Of a stretch of 64,000 nucleotides of DNA, positions 43,146-50,944 are shown piece by piece. The DNA is taken from NCBI GenBank assembly GCA_005402585.1, contig BIFP01000052.1:186001-250000 (forward strand). The letters are read 5' to 3'. Position numbers and translations under genes: made by a program. The notes below the pieces were generated by a model, which was not told the DNA's origin, made no database searches, and saw nothing but the letters and a program-made list of their open reading frames with translations. The stretch is from Micromonosporaceae bacterium KJ-029. Lineage in GTDB: Bacteria; Actinomycetota; Actinomycetes; Mycobacteriales; Micromonosporaceae. Every line of letters starts with the position of its first letter. The stretch's first letter is position 1.

Positions 43146-43676
43146 GTGGATCGTGAAGGCGCGACGACGCGACCGCCGCCGCCACCGCGCGGCGCCGCCG
43201 GCAAGGAGCCGACGCTGCTCTACGCCCGACCCGGGATCATCGTCACGGTCGACCGGTTCACCGTCGGCCGGAGCAGCTGGCGGGTCGCCGAGCTGACCCA
43301 CCTGCACACCACCCGGGGCCCACACGACCGGTTGGCGACGCGGGCCGTACTGGTCTCCACCGCGGTGATCGGTGGCATCGGCCTGCTGCTCGGCTTCACC
43401 GGTGGCCTGCAACGGCTCACTGCCGGGGCGTACCTCCTGCTCGGCGCCGTGTTCCTGGTGCCGGTGCTGCTCGCGGCGGCAGGGGACCGGTGGCGTCCGC
43501 CCGCGTACGAGCTGTGGGGCCGCCGGGGAGGGGTGGAGGAACTGCTGTTCAGCAGCGACGACGAGCACCAGTTCGGCCAGGTGACCCGCGCGTTGCGCCG
43601 CGCCCGGGAGATGAACAGCTACGGCGGCTGGGAGGATCCGCTGGCCACCGTGGACCCGTGGCGACCGCGACGGTGA
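43146..43676 (+). CDS. DUF6232-like membrane protein
   Basis: 176 residues. The N-terminal part begins with ATTRPPPPPRG and then IIVTVDRFTVGRSSWRVAEL, a PH-like beta strand pattern typical of this actinobacterial family. Two adjacent membrane helices follow (about 75-115) and a polar C-terminus (ELLFSSDDEHQFGQVTRALR). GTG 43146 has GGGAGGAGG upstream. Function unknown. The longer frame reading from 42285 is not supported before this start. Confidence 0.75.
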   Translation: MDREGATTRPPPPPRGAAGKEPTLLYARPGIIVTVDRFTVGRSSWRVAELTHLHTTRGPHDRLATRAVLVSTAVIGGIGLLLGFTGGLQRLTAGAYLLLGAVFLVPVLLAAAGDRWRPPAYELWGRRGGVEELLFSSDDEHQFGQVTRALRRAREMNSYGGWEDPLATVDPWRPRR

Positions 43677-43685
43677 GGGCAGTCG

Positions 43686-44021
43686 CTAGCCGGCGACGGG
43701 CTCGGGTGCCTGCTCCCGCTCCCGCTGTTCGGCGGTGACCAGGGAACTCACCCGCCGCTCGGCCCAGAACGAGAGGAACGGCACGGTGCCGGCGAGCATC
43801 ACCAGGATCATGCGCTTGAGCGGCCAGTTGGCCCGGCGGGACAGGTCGAACGCGGCGACCAGGTAGACCATGTAGAGGAAGCCGTGCGCCTGGCCCACGG
43901 TCTCCACCACGGTCGGGTTGTCGAAGCCGTACTTGAGCGGCATGCCGATCACGACCAGCAGGATCAGCACCACCCCGACGACCCAGGCGATCACGCGGTA
44001 GCGGGTGAGGGCAGCGCGCAC
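43686..44021 (-). CDS. DUF3817 membrane protein
   Basis: 111 residues with three hydrophobic helices. Family features are the start helix (YRVIAWVVGVVLILLVVIGM), LKYGF, the AHGFLYMVYL segment and the KRMILVMLAGTVPFLSFWAE segment. Function unknown. GTG 44021 follows GGAAGG. Convergent with the DUF6232-like gene. Confidence 0.85.
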   Translation of the reverse strand: MRAALTRYRVIAWVVGVVLILLVVIGMPLKYGFDNPTVVETVGQAHGFLYMVYLVAAFDLSRRANWPLKRMILVMLAGTVPFLSFWAERRVSSLVTAEQREREQAPEPVAG

Positions 44022-44048
44022 TTTCTCGTCCGTCCTTCCGGGCCCGGC

Positions 44049-44510
44049 TCAGCCGGGATAGTCGCCGGGCTTTGCGCCCGGATTGGCGTTCAACCATGAC
44101 AGGTAGCGGTTGTAGGCGACCAGGTCGGCGTCGTCCGCGCCGTTGCTGACCGCCGCCCGGGCGACCCGGACCGGCCGGCGGAACCCGGTCCGTGGCCCGC
44201 CCGTTCCGGTCCCGGCAGCACCGGCCGGAGCGTCGGAGCCGCCGATGGCCGACGGCACCTCGACCGGTGTCACTCCGGCCTCGCGGCTGGCCGCCGTCGG
44301 CGCGTCACGCAGCGCGTGGCGCACCTCGCGCCACCAGACGAAGACGACGAACCCCGCGAAGATCGGCCACTCCACGGCGTAGCCCCAGCTGATGGCGTTG
44401 CCCGCGGTAGCCCGGCTGACCTGCCACCAGCCCAGCCCGAGGAAGGACGTCACCAGCACGACCATGGCCACGTGGCGGGCGATCCACGCCGGGGTCCAGA
44501 GCCGCTTCAT
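44049..44510 (-). CDS. Two-helix membrane protein, function unknown
   Basis: 153 residues. After MKRLWTPAWIARH come two transmembrane helices (about 13-32 and 42-62), then a long polar tail rich in Ala, Gly and Arg ending in YNRYLSWLNANPGAKPGDYP. Such proteins are sometimes labelled transcriptional regulator in databases, without a visible DNA-binding domain; I would not use that name. ATG 44510 has no ribosome site but a TACCCT -10 six bases upstream, so it is leaderless. Confidence 0.7.
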   Translation of the reverse strand: MKRLWTPAWIARHVAMVVLVTSFLGLGWWQVSRATAGNAISWGYAVEWPIFAGFVVFVWWREVRHALRDAPTAASREAGVTPVEVPSAIGGSDAPAGAAGTGTGGPRTGFRRPVRVARAAVSNGADDADLVAYNRYLSWLNANPGAKPGDYPG

Positions 44511-44516
44511 GCCACG

Positions 44517-44522
44517 AGGGTA
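44517..44522 (-). promoter_or_regulatory. -10 element of leaderless promoter
   Basis: TACCCT on the minus strand with six bases to ATG 44510. Confidence 0.5.
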
Positions 44523-44633
44523 CCGGGACGCGCGGCACTCTCCGACGCGGTGTCGTAGTGCGGCGGTGGTTTGGTCGCGACCGGCGTGGGCATCCGTACA
44601 GACGCCAGCCCACCACGGACGAGAGGGCGCGAG

Positions 44634-44957
44634 ATGACGGCATCGGGACGACCCGACGGATTTCCCGCCGGTGGCACGGAGGTCAGCCCCGAGCAGCGGA
44701 TTCCCGAGTGGGGAAACGATCGGGTGGCCGCCCCGGAGTTCGACGCCGACCTGCCCGGCATCGACCCGGCCGAACTGCCCGACGAGGATCTGATCCGGGA
44801 GATGCAGAGCCTGCACCGGACCCGGCTGGAGACGCTGCGGCACGCGACCGACTCGGCGCTGGCCACCCATCTGCGGCGCACCGCGGAACTGGAGACCGAG
44901 TACCTCGCCCGGCACCCCGGCCGGGAGGTAGATCCGAGCCGGCTGCGGGGACTCTGA
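44634..44957 (+). CDS. DUF6158-like hypothetical protein
   Basis: 107 residues, hydrophilic and mostly helical, with DLPGIDPAELPDEDLIREM and a helix LHRTRLETLRHATDSALATH, then RHPGREVDPSRLR. Similar small proteins are widespread in actinobacteria. GAGAGGG precedes ATG 44634. The stop overlaps the next start (TGATG), coupling the two. Confidence 0.7.
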   Translation: MTASGRPDGFPAGGTEVSPEQRIPEWGNDRVAAPEFDADLPGIDPAELPDEDLIREMQSLHRTRLETLRHATDSALATHLRRTAELETEYLARHPGREVDPSRLRGL

Positions 44958-45280
44958 TGGCACACGCGGAGCGGGGGGTGTCCGCACCGCCCGAGGTCGT
45001 CTTCAACACGGCGACCGACCCCCGCCGGGTCTCCGCCTGGCTGCCCGAGCCGCTGCTGTCCGGGGAACCGACCCGGGCCGCGGACGCCGGGCAGCTACGG
45101 GCCCGCTGGGACGCGCGGCGCACGGACTGGTCGGCCGAACTGCGCGTGGAGCCGGTCGACGCGGGCGGGGCCCGGATCCGGCTGGACCTGGCCGGTGGCG
45201 GTCAGGAGACCGACCGACTGGCTGACGAGGCGCTGGTCAACCTCGTCCGGGCGGTCGCCGACAACCTGCAGGCCGGCTGA
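44957..45280 (+). CDS. SRPBCC-superfamily protein
   Basis: 107 residues. The start AHAERGVSAPPEVVFNTATD is the usual opening of an SRPBCC (START-like) ligand-binding fold, followed by strands WSAELRVEPVDAGGARIRL and a C-terminal long helix. This is shorter than typical members (about 140), so the cavity may be reduced. Coupled to the preceding gene. Confidence 0.7.
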   Translation: MAHAERGVSAPPEVVFNTATDPRRVSAWLPEPLLSGEPTRAADAGQLRARWDARRTDWSAELRVEPVDAGGARIRLDLAGGGQETDRLADEALVNLVRAVADNLQAG

Positions 45281-45339
45281 ACCGGCCCAGCCCGCCCCGC
45301 CAAGGGCGGCGGATCGTTGCGTGACCCGAAGGAGGCCGG

Positions 45340-45867
45340 GTGAGCGAGCTGAAGCAGAGGGTGGCACGGCTGCGCCGGGCGTACGCCCCGCACGAGCACC
45401 GCCCGCTCGGCGGCTACCTGGCCGCCATGGGCACCTACGCCGGGGTGACCGGCGCGATCGCCGGTCTGGTCAAGGTGACCGGGCGCTCAGTGCCGGAACG
45501 CCCCGCCACGTCCGACGTGGTGCTCCTCGCCATCGCCACCCACAAGCTCAGCCGGCTGCTGTCCAAGGACGCCATCACCAGCCCGCTGCGTGCTCCCTTC
45601 ACCCGGTACGACCGGCCGATCGGCAGTGGCGAGGTGATGGAGCAGGTACGCGATTCGGGCAGCGCCACCCGGCACGCCATCGGTGAGCTGCTCAGCTGCC
45701 CGTTCTGCCTGGCGGTGTGGGTGGCCACCGGGTTCACGGGCGCCCTCGTGCTCGCACCGCGGCTGACCCGCCTGGTCGCCACGGCGTTGACCGCGATCGC
45801 GGCGTCGGACTTCCTCCAGATGGCGTACGCGATGGCCCAGCAGGGCGCGGAGCGGCACCGGGACTGA
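45340..45867 (+). CDS. DUF1360 membrane protein
   Basis: 175 residues with hydrophobic segments at about 30-50, 60-75 and 125-160. Family marks are THKLSRLLSKDAITSPLRAPF and the CPFC motif (ELLSCPFCLAVWV), which could bind metal or form a disulphide. Function unknown. GTG 45340 has AAGGAGG at good distance. A terminator follows. Confidence 0.85.
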   Translation: MSELKQRVARLRRAYAPHEHRPLGGYLAAMGTYAGVTGAIAGLVKVTGRSVPERPATSDVVLLAIATHKLSRLLSKDAITSPLRAPFTRYDRPIGSGEVMEQVRDSGSATRHAIGELLSCPFCLAVWVATGFTGALVLAPRLTRLVATALTAIAASDFLQMAYAMAQQGAERHRD

Positions 45868-45878
45868 CCGCACGCCGC

Positions 45879-45904
45879 ACGGGCCCACCGGCGTGGTGGG
45901 CCCG
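45879..45904. terminator. Terminator between convergent genes
   Basis: 11-bp perfect stem (45879-45889 with 45894-45904), short loop. Confidence 0.75.
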
Positions 45905-45918
45905 TCCCGCTGGGTCCG

Positions 45919-46116
45919 TCAACGTTGCATGCCGGACCAGCCGTGCGGCGACTCCGGTTCCCGCTCGTCCTCGTCCGCCCCGGTGATGATGTCCCGGTCC
46001 ACGGCCGTGCGCTCGTGCTCGTTGGCGAAGTCGGGGTCGGGCAGGTCGTCCGTGCCCTCCGGCGGCTGGGCGAGCGCGGAGGTCCGCTCGTGCTGCTGTT
46101 CCTCGGGCTGCGACAT
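45919..46116 (-). CDS. Small acidic hypothetical protein (65 aa)
   Basis: 65 residues, strongly acidic and unstructured in appearance (MSQPEEQQHERTSAL, then DLPDPDFANEHERTAVDRD). No known motif. A modest GAGGA ribosome site precedes ATG 46116. A heptanucleotide tandem repeat lies 15 bases upstream. Confidence 0.55.
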   Translation of the reverse strand: MSQPEEQQHERTSALAQPPEGTDDLPDPDFANEHERTAVDRDIITGADEDEREPESPHGWSGMQR

Positions 46117-46130
46117 CGCGTCCTCTTCTC

Positions 46131-46186
46131 GTCGCCGGTCGCCGGTCGCCGGTCGCCGGTCGCCGGTCGCCGGTCGCCGGTTACCG
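46131..46186. repeat. Heptanucleotide tandem repeat (GTCGCCG)x7
   Basis: Seven perfect GTCGCCG units at 46131-46179 plus one degenerate unit (GTTACCG). It lies between two minus-strand genes, just upstream of the ribosome site of the 65-residue gene. Unit number could vary by slipped pairing and change spacing or transcript structure. Confidence 0.9.
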
Positions 46187-46212
46187 GCTAGCTGGCGGCG
46201 GGGCGGTGGACG

Positions 46213-46599
46213 TCAGCCCACCGAACCGCCCAGCAGGTCGGTCACCTCGTCAACCGCGTACTCGCCCTGTGGCAGTGCGTTCAGCCGGGCGAGCAGCTGC
46301 GCCGGCAGTTCCGCGGCGACCGCGCGCCGATAGATGTCCACCTGGCTGATCCGCTCCTGACCGTGGTAGAGGTCGTCGAGCAGTTCGTCGAGCGGCCGGG
46401 TGTCCACCTCCTCGGTCAGCACCTCGTCCGGTACGGCGGCGGCCGTGCCCGGCAGCTCGGTGCTGGGCGGGTCGATCGCGGCGGTGTCGACCACCGGCAC
46501 GTCGGCCAGGATGGTGTCGGGCAGCCGCACCTCGGTCGTGGGTGTCGTGGGTGGCCTGGATGCCCTGGTCACGGGTACGTCGTCGGTCACGCCCGTCAC
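46213..46599 (-). CDS. Hypothetical protein with DUF2795-like C-terminus
   Basis: 128 residues. The N-terminal ~75 are disordered (Thr, Pro, Val, Asp). The C-terminal ~45 (RRAVAAELPAQLLARLNALP then GEYAVDEVTDLLGG) resemble the DUF2795 helical unit with its LPxxEY signature. GTG 46599 or 46590 can start. Function unknown. The 121 bases to the DAHP synthase stop hold no gene. Confidence 0.6.
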   Translation of the reverse strand: MTGVTDDVPVTRASRPPTTPTTEVRLPDTILADVPVVDTAAIDPPSTELPGTAAAVPDEVLTEEVDTRPLDELLDDLYHGQERISQVDIYRRAVAAELPAQLLARLNALPQGEYAVDEVTDLLGGSVG

Positions 46600-46720
46600 T
46601 ACCCGCGACCGAATCGGTCAAACACCTCGCCCACCCCGGCCTCGCCTCGTCGATCATGAGGTCGGTGGCGTTCCGGACCGGCACGCTCATGACCGACGAG
46701 GCGGGGCTGGAGTCGGCGGG

Positions 46721-47827
46721 TCAGGCGGAGGTGGCCAGGGGGTGGGGGCCGGCGACGCGGCGGGTGCGGACGGCGGCGGCGAGTTGGTCGAGGACCTCGT
46801 CCGTGGTGTCCCAGCCGATGCAGGCGTCCGTGATCGACTGGCCGTAGGTCAGCTCCCGGGTCGGGTCGAGGTCCTGCCGGCCGGGGACGAGGAAGCTCTC
46901 CAGCATGATCCCGGCGATGCCCCGCTGTCCGGCGGCGATCTGAGTGGCCACGTCGGCGGCCACCACGGGCTGGTTCCGGTGGTCCTTGCCGCTGTTGGCA
47001 TGGCTGGCGTCCACCACCAGCCGCTCCGGCAGCCCGGCGGCGCGCAGCAGGTCCAGCGCGCCCGCCACCGAGGCCGCGTCGTAGTTCGGCCGGCCGCCAC
47101 CCCCGCGCAGCACCAGGTGGCCGTCCGCGTTGCCCCGGGTGTGCATGATCGCCGGGGTGCCGGAGACGTCGATCCCGGGGAAGACGTGTGGTACGCCGGC
47201 CGCCCGGATCGCGTCGACCGCCGTGGCGATGCTGCCGTCGGGGCGGTTCTTCATGCCGATCGGCATGGACAGGCCGGAGGCGAGCTGGCGGTGCACCTGG
47301 CTCTCCACCGTGCGTGCCCCGATCGCCCCCCACGCCACGGTGTCCGCTATGTACTGCGGGCTGATCGGGTCGAGGAACTCGCAACCCACCGGCAGGCCGA
47401 GGCGCAACACGTCGAGCAGCAGCGCCCGGGCCATCCGCAGACCGGTGTTGACGTCGCCGGAGCCGTCCAGCCCCGGGTCGTTGATCAGGCCCTTCCAGCC
47501 CACTGTGGAGCGCGGCTTCTCGAAGTAGACCCGCATCACCACCAGGAGATCGTCGGCGACCCGCGCCGCGGCCTCGCGCAGCCGGTGGGCGTACTCCAGC
47601 GCCGCGGCCGGGTCGTGGACCGAGCACGGCCCGACCACCACGAGCAGTCGGTCGTCTATCCGGTCGAGCACCTGGCCGACCGCACGCCGCCCGGCGAGTA
47701 CGGCCGAGGTGAGACTGTCGTCCAGGGGTAGCTCGTGGTGCAGCAGCGCCGGGGTCGTCAGCGGCACGACACGGTCGATCCGCTGGTCGATGACCCGGTG
47801 GTTGTCCGGGGTGGTCACGGTGGGCAT
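46721..47827 (-). CDS. 3-deoxy-7-phosphoheptulonate synthase, class I (AroG/F/H type)
   Basis: First enzyme of the shikimate pathway: phosphoenolpyruvate plus erythrose 4-phosphate to DAHP. About 368 residues of the AroG/F/H family: LLVVVGPCSVHDPAAALEYA, RVYFEKPRSTVGWKG, GLPVGCEFLDP, GAIGARTVESQ, MKNRPDGS and DASHANSGKDH with metal or substrate residues. Many actinobacteria rely on a class II enzyme, so this may be a second, regulated or secondary-metabolism copy. GTG 47818 (nine bases after GGGAAGG) is an equally good start. A leader peptide with Trp, Tyr and Phe codons and alternative hairpins precede it. Confidence 0.95.
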   Translation of the reverse strand: MPTVTTPDNHRVIDQRIDRVVPLTTPALLHHELPLDDSLTSAVLAGRRAVGQVLDRIDDRLLVVVGPCSVHDPAAALEYAHRLREAAARVADDLLVVMRVYFEKPRSTVGWKGLINDPGLDGSGDVNTGLRMARALLLDVLRLGLPVGCEFLDPISPQYIADTVAWGAIGARTVESQVHRQLASGLSMPIGMKNRPDGSIATAVDAIRAAGVPHVFPGIDVSGTPAIMHTRGNADGHLVLRGGGGRPNYDAASVAGALDLLRAAGLPERLVVDASHANSGKDHRNQPVVAADVATQIAAGQRGIAGIMLESFLVPGRQDLDPTRELTYGQSITDACIGWDTTDEVLDQLAAAVRTRRVAGPHPLATSA

Positions 47828-47888
47828 CCTTCCCGCCGACCGCACCCGGGGCCGGTGCCCAGGTCGAGCCGGCTGCTCGTACGCGAAA

Positions 47889-47912
47889 GGGCAGGAACGA
47901 AAGCTCCTGCCC
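47889..47912 (-). terminator. Candidate attenuator hairpin upstream of DAHP synthase
   Basis: On the minus strand GGGCAGGA (47905-47912) pairs with TCCTGCCC (47889-47896), then TTTCGCG follows: a short T-tract, so a weak terminator. It is flanked by GAGCCGGC (47914-47921), which can pair either with GCCGGCTC in the leader ORF (47964-47971) or with another GCCGGCTC (47866-47873). Three mutually exclusive partners are what an attenuation switch needs. Confidence 0.5.
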
Positions 47913-47940
47913 GGCCGGCTCGATAAACGGTGACGTCAGA

Positions 47941-48000
47941 TCATGGTGAGGTCACCGGCCTGCGAGCCGGCTGCCTAAACCATCGATACGACCACGCCAC
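47941..48000 (-). CDS. Leader peptide rich in aromatic codons (19 aa)
   Basis: GTG 48000 opens MAWSYRWFRQPARRPVTSP and stops at 47941. Trp3, Tyr5, Trp7 and Phe8 within eight codons, directly upstream of the first enzyme of aromatic synthesis, is the mark of a ribosome-mediated attenuator. The GTG lies 7 bases after TACGCT on that strand, so it would be translated from a leaderless mRNA. A competing frame (MVGYAYRRGV, then VVSMV and a stop at 47975) is less biased. No expression evidence; inferred from codon content, position and structure. Confidence 0.6.
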   Translation of the reverse strand: MAWSYRWFRQPARRPVTSP

Positions 48001-48007
48001 GGCGGTA

Positions 48008-48013
48008 AGCGTA
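48008..48013 (-). promoter_or_regulatory. -10 element for the DAHP synthase leader transcript
   Basis: TACGCT on the minus strand, with 7 bases to the GTG of the leader peptide at 48000. This gives a leader of about 175 bases before the synthase gene. Confidence 0.5.
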
Positions 48014-48130
48014 CCCGACCATGCGCCGCCGCTCACCCCCTCGTCGGCAAAGCCTCGCCCTGCGTTCACCCCCATCGATGGAACCACCGGTAGCTTCAGC
48101 CACACCGAACGTCAAATCCGGAGGTATCCG

Positions 48131-49173
48131 ATGGATCGTCGTACCGTCCTGCGCGCCACCGTCGCCGATGGTGCCGCCGCCTTTTCCGGCAGCCTCTGGG
48201 CCGGTGCCGCCGTGGCCGCCCCGGCCCAGCCCGGTCCCAGCCCGTACGGGCCGCCCGGCGCTGCCGACGCCAACGGCATCCAACTGCCCGCCGGGTTCAC
48301 CAGTCGGGTCATCGCCCGCTCCCGGAAGGCGGTGGCGGGCACGTCGTACGCCTGGCACGACGCGCCCGACGGCGGCGTCTGCTTCGCCGCCGGCACCGGC
48401 TGGATCTACGTCTCGAACTCCGAGATCACCCCGGGCGGCGGTGCCTCGGCGGTCCGGTTCAACGCCGACGGCAGCATCGCCTCGGCGTACCGGATCCTCT
48501 CCGGCACCAACCAGAACTGTGCCGGCGGTGCCACCCCGTGGGGGACCTGGCTCTCCTGCGAGGAGGTCAGCCGGGGGTACGTCTACGAGACGTACCCGCA
48601 GGGCGGGACGACGGCGGTACGCCAGGCGGCGATGGGCCGGTTCAAGCACGAGGCCGCCGCCTGCGACCCGGACCGCCGGGTGATCTACCTGACCGAGGAC
48701 GAGACCAACGGCTGCTTCTACCGGTTCCGGCCGACGACCTGGGGCAACCTCTCCGCCGGCACGCTGGAGGTGCTGGTCGCGGGCACCGCCACCAGCGGAC
48801 CGGTGACCTGGGCGCGGGTGCCCGACCAGCCGGGGCGAGCACGCTCACCCGCAACCAGGTCTCCGGGGCCAAGCGCTTCAACGGCGGTGAGGGCTGCTGG
48901 TACGCCGACGGCACCTGCTGGTTCACCACCAAGGGCGACAACCGGGTCTGGGCGTACGACGCGGTCAACCAGCGCATCGACCTGGCGTACGACGCCGCGC
49001 GGGTGTCCGGGACCGCGCCGCTGACCGGGGTGGACAACATCACCGGGGCCCGTTCGGGCGACCTCTACGTGGCCGCGGACGGCGGCAACATGGAGATCTG
49101 CGTGATCACGCCCGCGGAGGTGGTCGCGCCGTTCCTGCGGACCTACGAGGTGCGCGGTCCGTTCCGCTCCTGA
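48131..49173 (+). pseudogene. Tat-exported DUF839/PhoX-like protein, frameshifted
   Basis: About 347 residues in two frames. The first starts at ATG 48131 (GGAGG upstream) with a Tat-type signal (MDRRTVLRATVADG, then a hydrophobic core ending AVAAPA). It runs through NGIQLPAGF, SYAWHDAPDGG, SNSEITPGGG, GTWLSCEE, FKHEAAACDP and YLTEDETNGCFYRF. At about 48827-48837 the frame breaks: the family sequence continues one frame over as GASTLTRNQVSGAKRFNGGE, then TTKGDNRVWAYD and GDLYVAADGGNME, to TGA 49173. One lost base explains it. It is otherwise intact, so this is either a recent pseudogene or a sequencing error. An intact version would be a secreted calcium-dependent phosphatase-like protein. 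Confidence 0.85.
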
Positions 49174-49182
49174 CCGCCCGGA

Positions 49183-49237
49183 GTGTTAGGAGGGGGCCCT
49201 TTTAGTACACGAGGCGTTAACAAGGGGCCCTTCCTTA
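49183..49237. repeat. Two further GTTAACAAGGGGCCCTTCC-type units
   Basis: GTGTTAGGAGGGGGCCCTTT (about 49183-49202) and GGCGTTAACAAGGGGCCCTT (49213-49232, continuing CCTTA) are in the same orientation. They belong to the family at 27904-28067. They follow the stop of the frameshifted gene. Confidence 0.8.
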
Positions 49238-49271
49238 CATGCCTGGGATGCTGTGGGGGTAAGGGAGCGGG

Positions 49272-49487
49272 ATGAGTGACGGAAAGAGCGACCAGGAGCG
49301 GATCGAGTCCCGGGCGCACCTGCTGCCGGAGGAGGCAGCGGTCGGCAGCGAGGACGCCGAGGCCCAGGCCGACGCGATCCTGGCCGAGTCGGACATCCGC
49401 GAGGCCGACCGCAACGCCGCGCCGGACACCGTCCTGGAACGGCGTGCCTCGGACGAGACGGTGACCCCGGTCGAGCCACCGGACTGA
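49272..49487 (+). CDS. Small acidic hypothetical protein (71 aa)
   Basis: 71 residues, acidic and probably helical or disordered: MSDGKSDQERIESRAHLLPE, then EDAEAQADAILAESDIREAD. GGGAG precedes ATG 49272. Similar short proteins occur in related genomes, as I recall; function unknown. Confidence 0.6.
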   Translation: MSDGKSDQERIESRAHLLPEEAAVGSEDAEAQADAILAESDIREADRNAAPDTVLERRASDETVTPVEPPD

Positions 49488-49550
49488 CCCCACGGCGGAC
49501 GTGTCGAGGTGCCTGCCGCGTCCCACCCCCGTCGGGCGCCGGAGATCGGA

Positions 49551-49556
49551 TAGCGT
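49551..49556 (+). promoter_or_regulatory. -10 element of leaderless promoter for the M16 peptidase gene
   Basis: TAGCGT with seven bases to ATG 49564; no ribosome site. Confidence 0.55.
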
Positions 49557-49563
49557 CGGGGCC

Positions 49564-50856
49564 ATGCCCGACAGCGGTTACCCCTGGCCTATCTCGACGA
49601 CCCGACTGGACAACGGCCTGCGCGTGGTGGTCAGCGAGGACCGCACCGCCCCGGCGGTGGCGGTCAATCTCTGGTACGACGTCGGTTCCCGGCACGAGCC
49701 GGCCGGACAGACCGGCTTCGCGCACCTCTTCGAGCACCTGATGTTCGAGGGCTCGGTGAACGTCGCGAAGACCGAGCACATGAAGCTGGTGCAGGGGGCG
49801 GGCGGGTCGCTCAACGCCACCACGAACCCGGACCGGACGAACTACTTCGAGACGGTCCCGGCCGAGCACCTGGAACTCGCGCTCTGGCTGGAGGCCGACC
49901 GGATGGGCGGGCTGGTGCCGGCGCTGACCCAGGAGACGCTGGACAACCAGCGGGACGTGGTCAAGAACGAACGGCGGCAGCGCTACGAGAACGTGCCGTA
50001 CGGCGACGCCTGGTTGCGGCTGCTGCCGCTGCTCTACCCGCCGGGCCACCCCTACCACCACGCCACCATCGGTTCCATGGCCGACCTGAACGCCGCCGAC
50101 CTGGCCACCTTCCAGGCGTTCCACCAGACCTACTACGCGCCGAACAACGCGGTGCTGACCGTGGTCGGCGACACCACCGGCGAGGAGGTCGTCGCGCTGG
50201 CCGAGAAGTACTTCGGCGCCATCCCGCCCCGGCTGGAGATCCCGCCCGCGCCGGACGGTCGGGTAGTGCCGGCGACCGGCGTGCCGGCCGGGGAGACCGT
50301 GGTCGCCGACGTGCCGGCGCCCCGGGTGTACCTGGCGCACCGGACGTACCCGTTCGGCAGCCCGGGCTACGACGTGGTGACCGTGCTGGCCACCGTGCTC
50401 GGCAGCGGCCGGGGCAGCCGGCTGTACCAGCGCCTCGCCGACGGGGAGCGGATCGCCCAACCGGACCTGGTCGGGGCTTACGGGGTGGACCTGGCGCACG
50501 CCCCGGCGCCGCTGATCGCCACCGCCACCGCGCGCCCCGGGATCAGCGGCGAGCGGCTCGCCGCCGGGTTGGCCGAGGTGGTCGACGAACTGGCCACCGT
50601 GCCGGTCACCGCCGCCGAACTGGACCGCGCGAAGGCGCTGCTGACCACCGCCTGGTGGCGACAGATGTCCACGGTGGACGGACGGGCGGACGTGTTGGGC
50701 CGGTATGCCACCCAGTTCGGCGACCCGGCCACCGTCGCCGAACGGCTGCCGGCCTGGCTCGCGGTGACCGCCGACCAGATCGCCGCGGCGGCCGCCGAGG
50801 TGCTCGCCGCCGCCGACCGGGTGACCCTGACCTACCTCCCAGAGGAGAAAGCCTAG
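49564..50856 (+). CDS. M16 metallopeptidase, catalytic subunit
   Basis: 430-residue zinc peptidase of the pitrilysin/processing-peptidase family. The inverted zinc motif is HLFEH (His54, Glu57, His58), with the third ligand Glu in the later VKNERRQRYEN region. Two homologous halves are visible. No signal peptide, so cytoplasmic or peripheral. Followed after 88 bases by a second M16 gene without the zinc motif; together they resemble an alpha/beta heterodimer. The gap carries a G/C-rich segment with GAGAGGA ahead of the second start. Confidence 0.92.
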   Translation: MPDSGYPWPISTTRLDNGLRVVVSEDRTAPAVAVNLWYDVGSRHEPAGQTGFAHLFEHLMFEGSVNVAKTEHMKLVQGAGGSLNATTNPDRTNYFETVPAEHLELALWLEADRMGGLVPALTQETLDNQRDVVKNERRQRYENVPYGDAWLRLLPLLYPPGHPYHHATIGSMADLNAADLATFQAFHQTYYAPNNAVLTVVGDTTGEEVVALAEKYFGAIPPRLEIPPAPDGRVVPATGVPAGETVVADVPAPRVYLAHRTYPFGSPGYDVVTVLATVLGSGRGSRLYQRLADGERIAQPDLVGAYGVDLAHAPAPLIATATARPGISGERLAAGLAEVVDELATVPVTAAELDRAKALLTTAWWRQMSTVDGRADVLGRYATQFGDPATVAERLPAWLAVTADQIAAAAAEVLAAADRVTLTYLPEEKA

Positions 50857-50944
50857 TGAGCGCGAGGAGTGAGCGGCGCGGCCTGGAGGGGCGCCGTGGC
50901 CTGGAGGGCGCGAGCCCCGCAGTCGCGAACGAGAGGATTGCTCA

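Noticed and set aside
46131..46186. Heptamer array considered as CRISPR or transposon end
   Set aside because: Pure tandem units without spacers, no inverted ends and no target-site duplication.
46721..48013. DAHP synthase considered as part of a secondary-metabolite cluster
   Set aside because: No biosynthetic core enzymes lie on either side.
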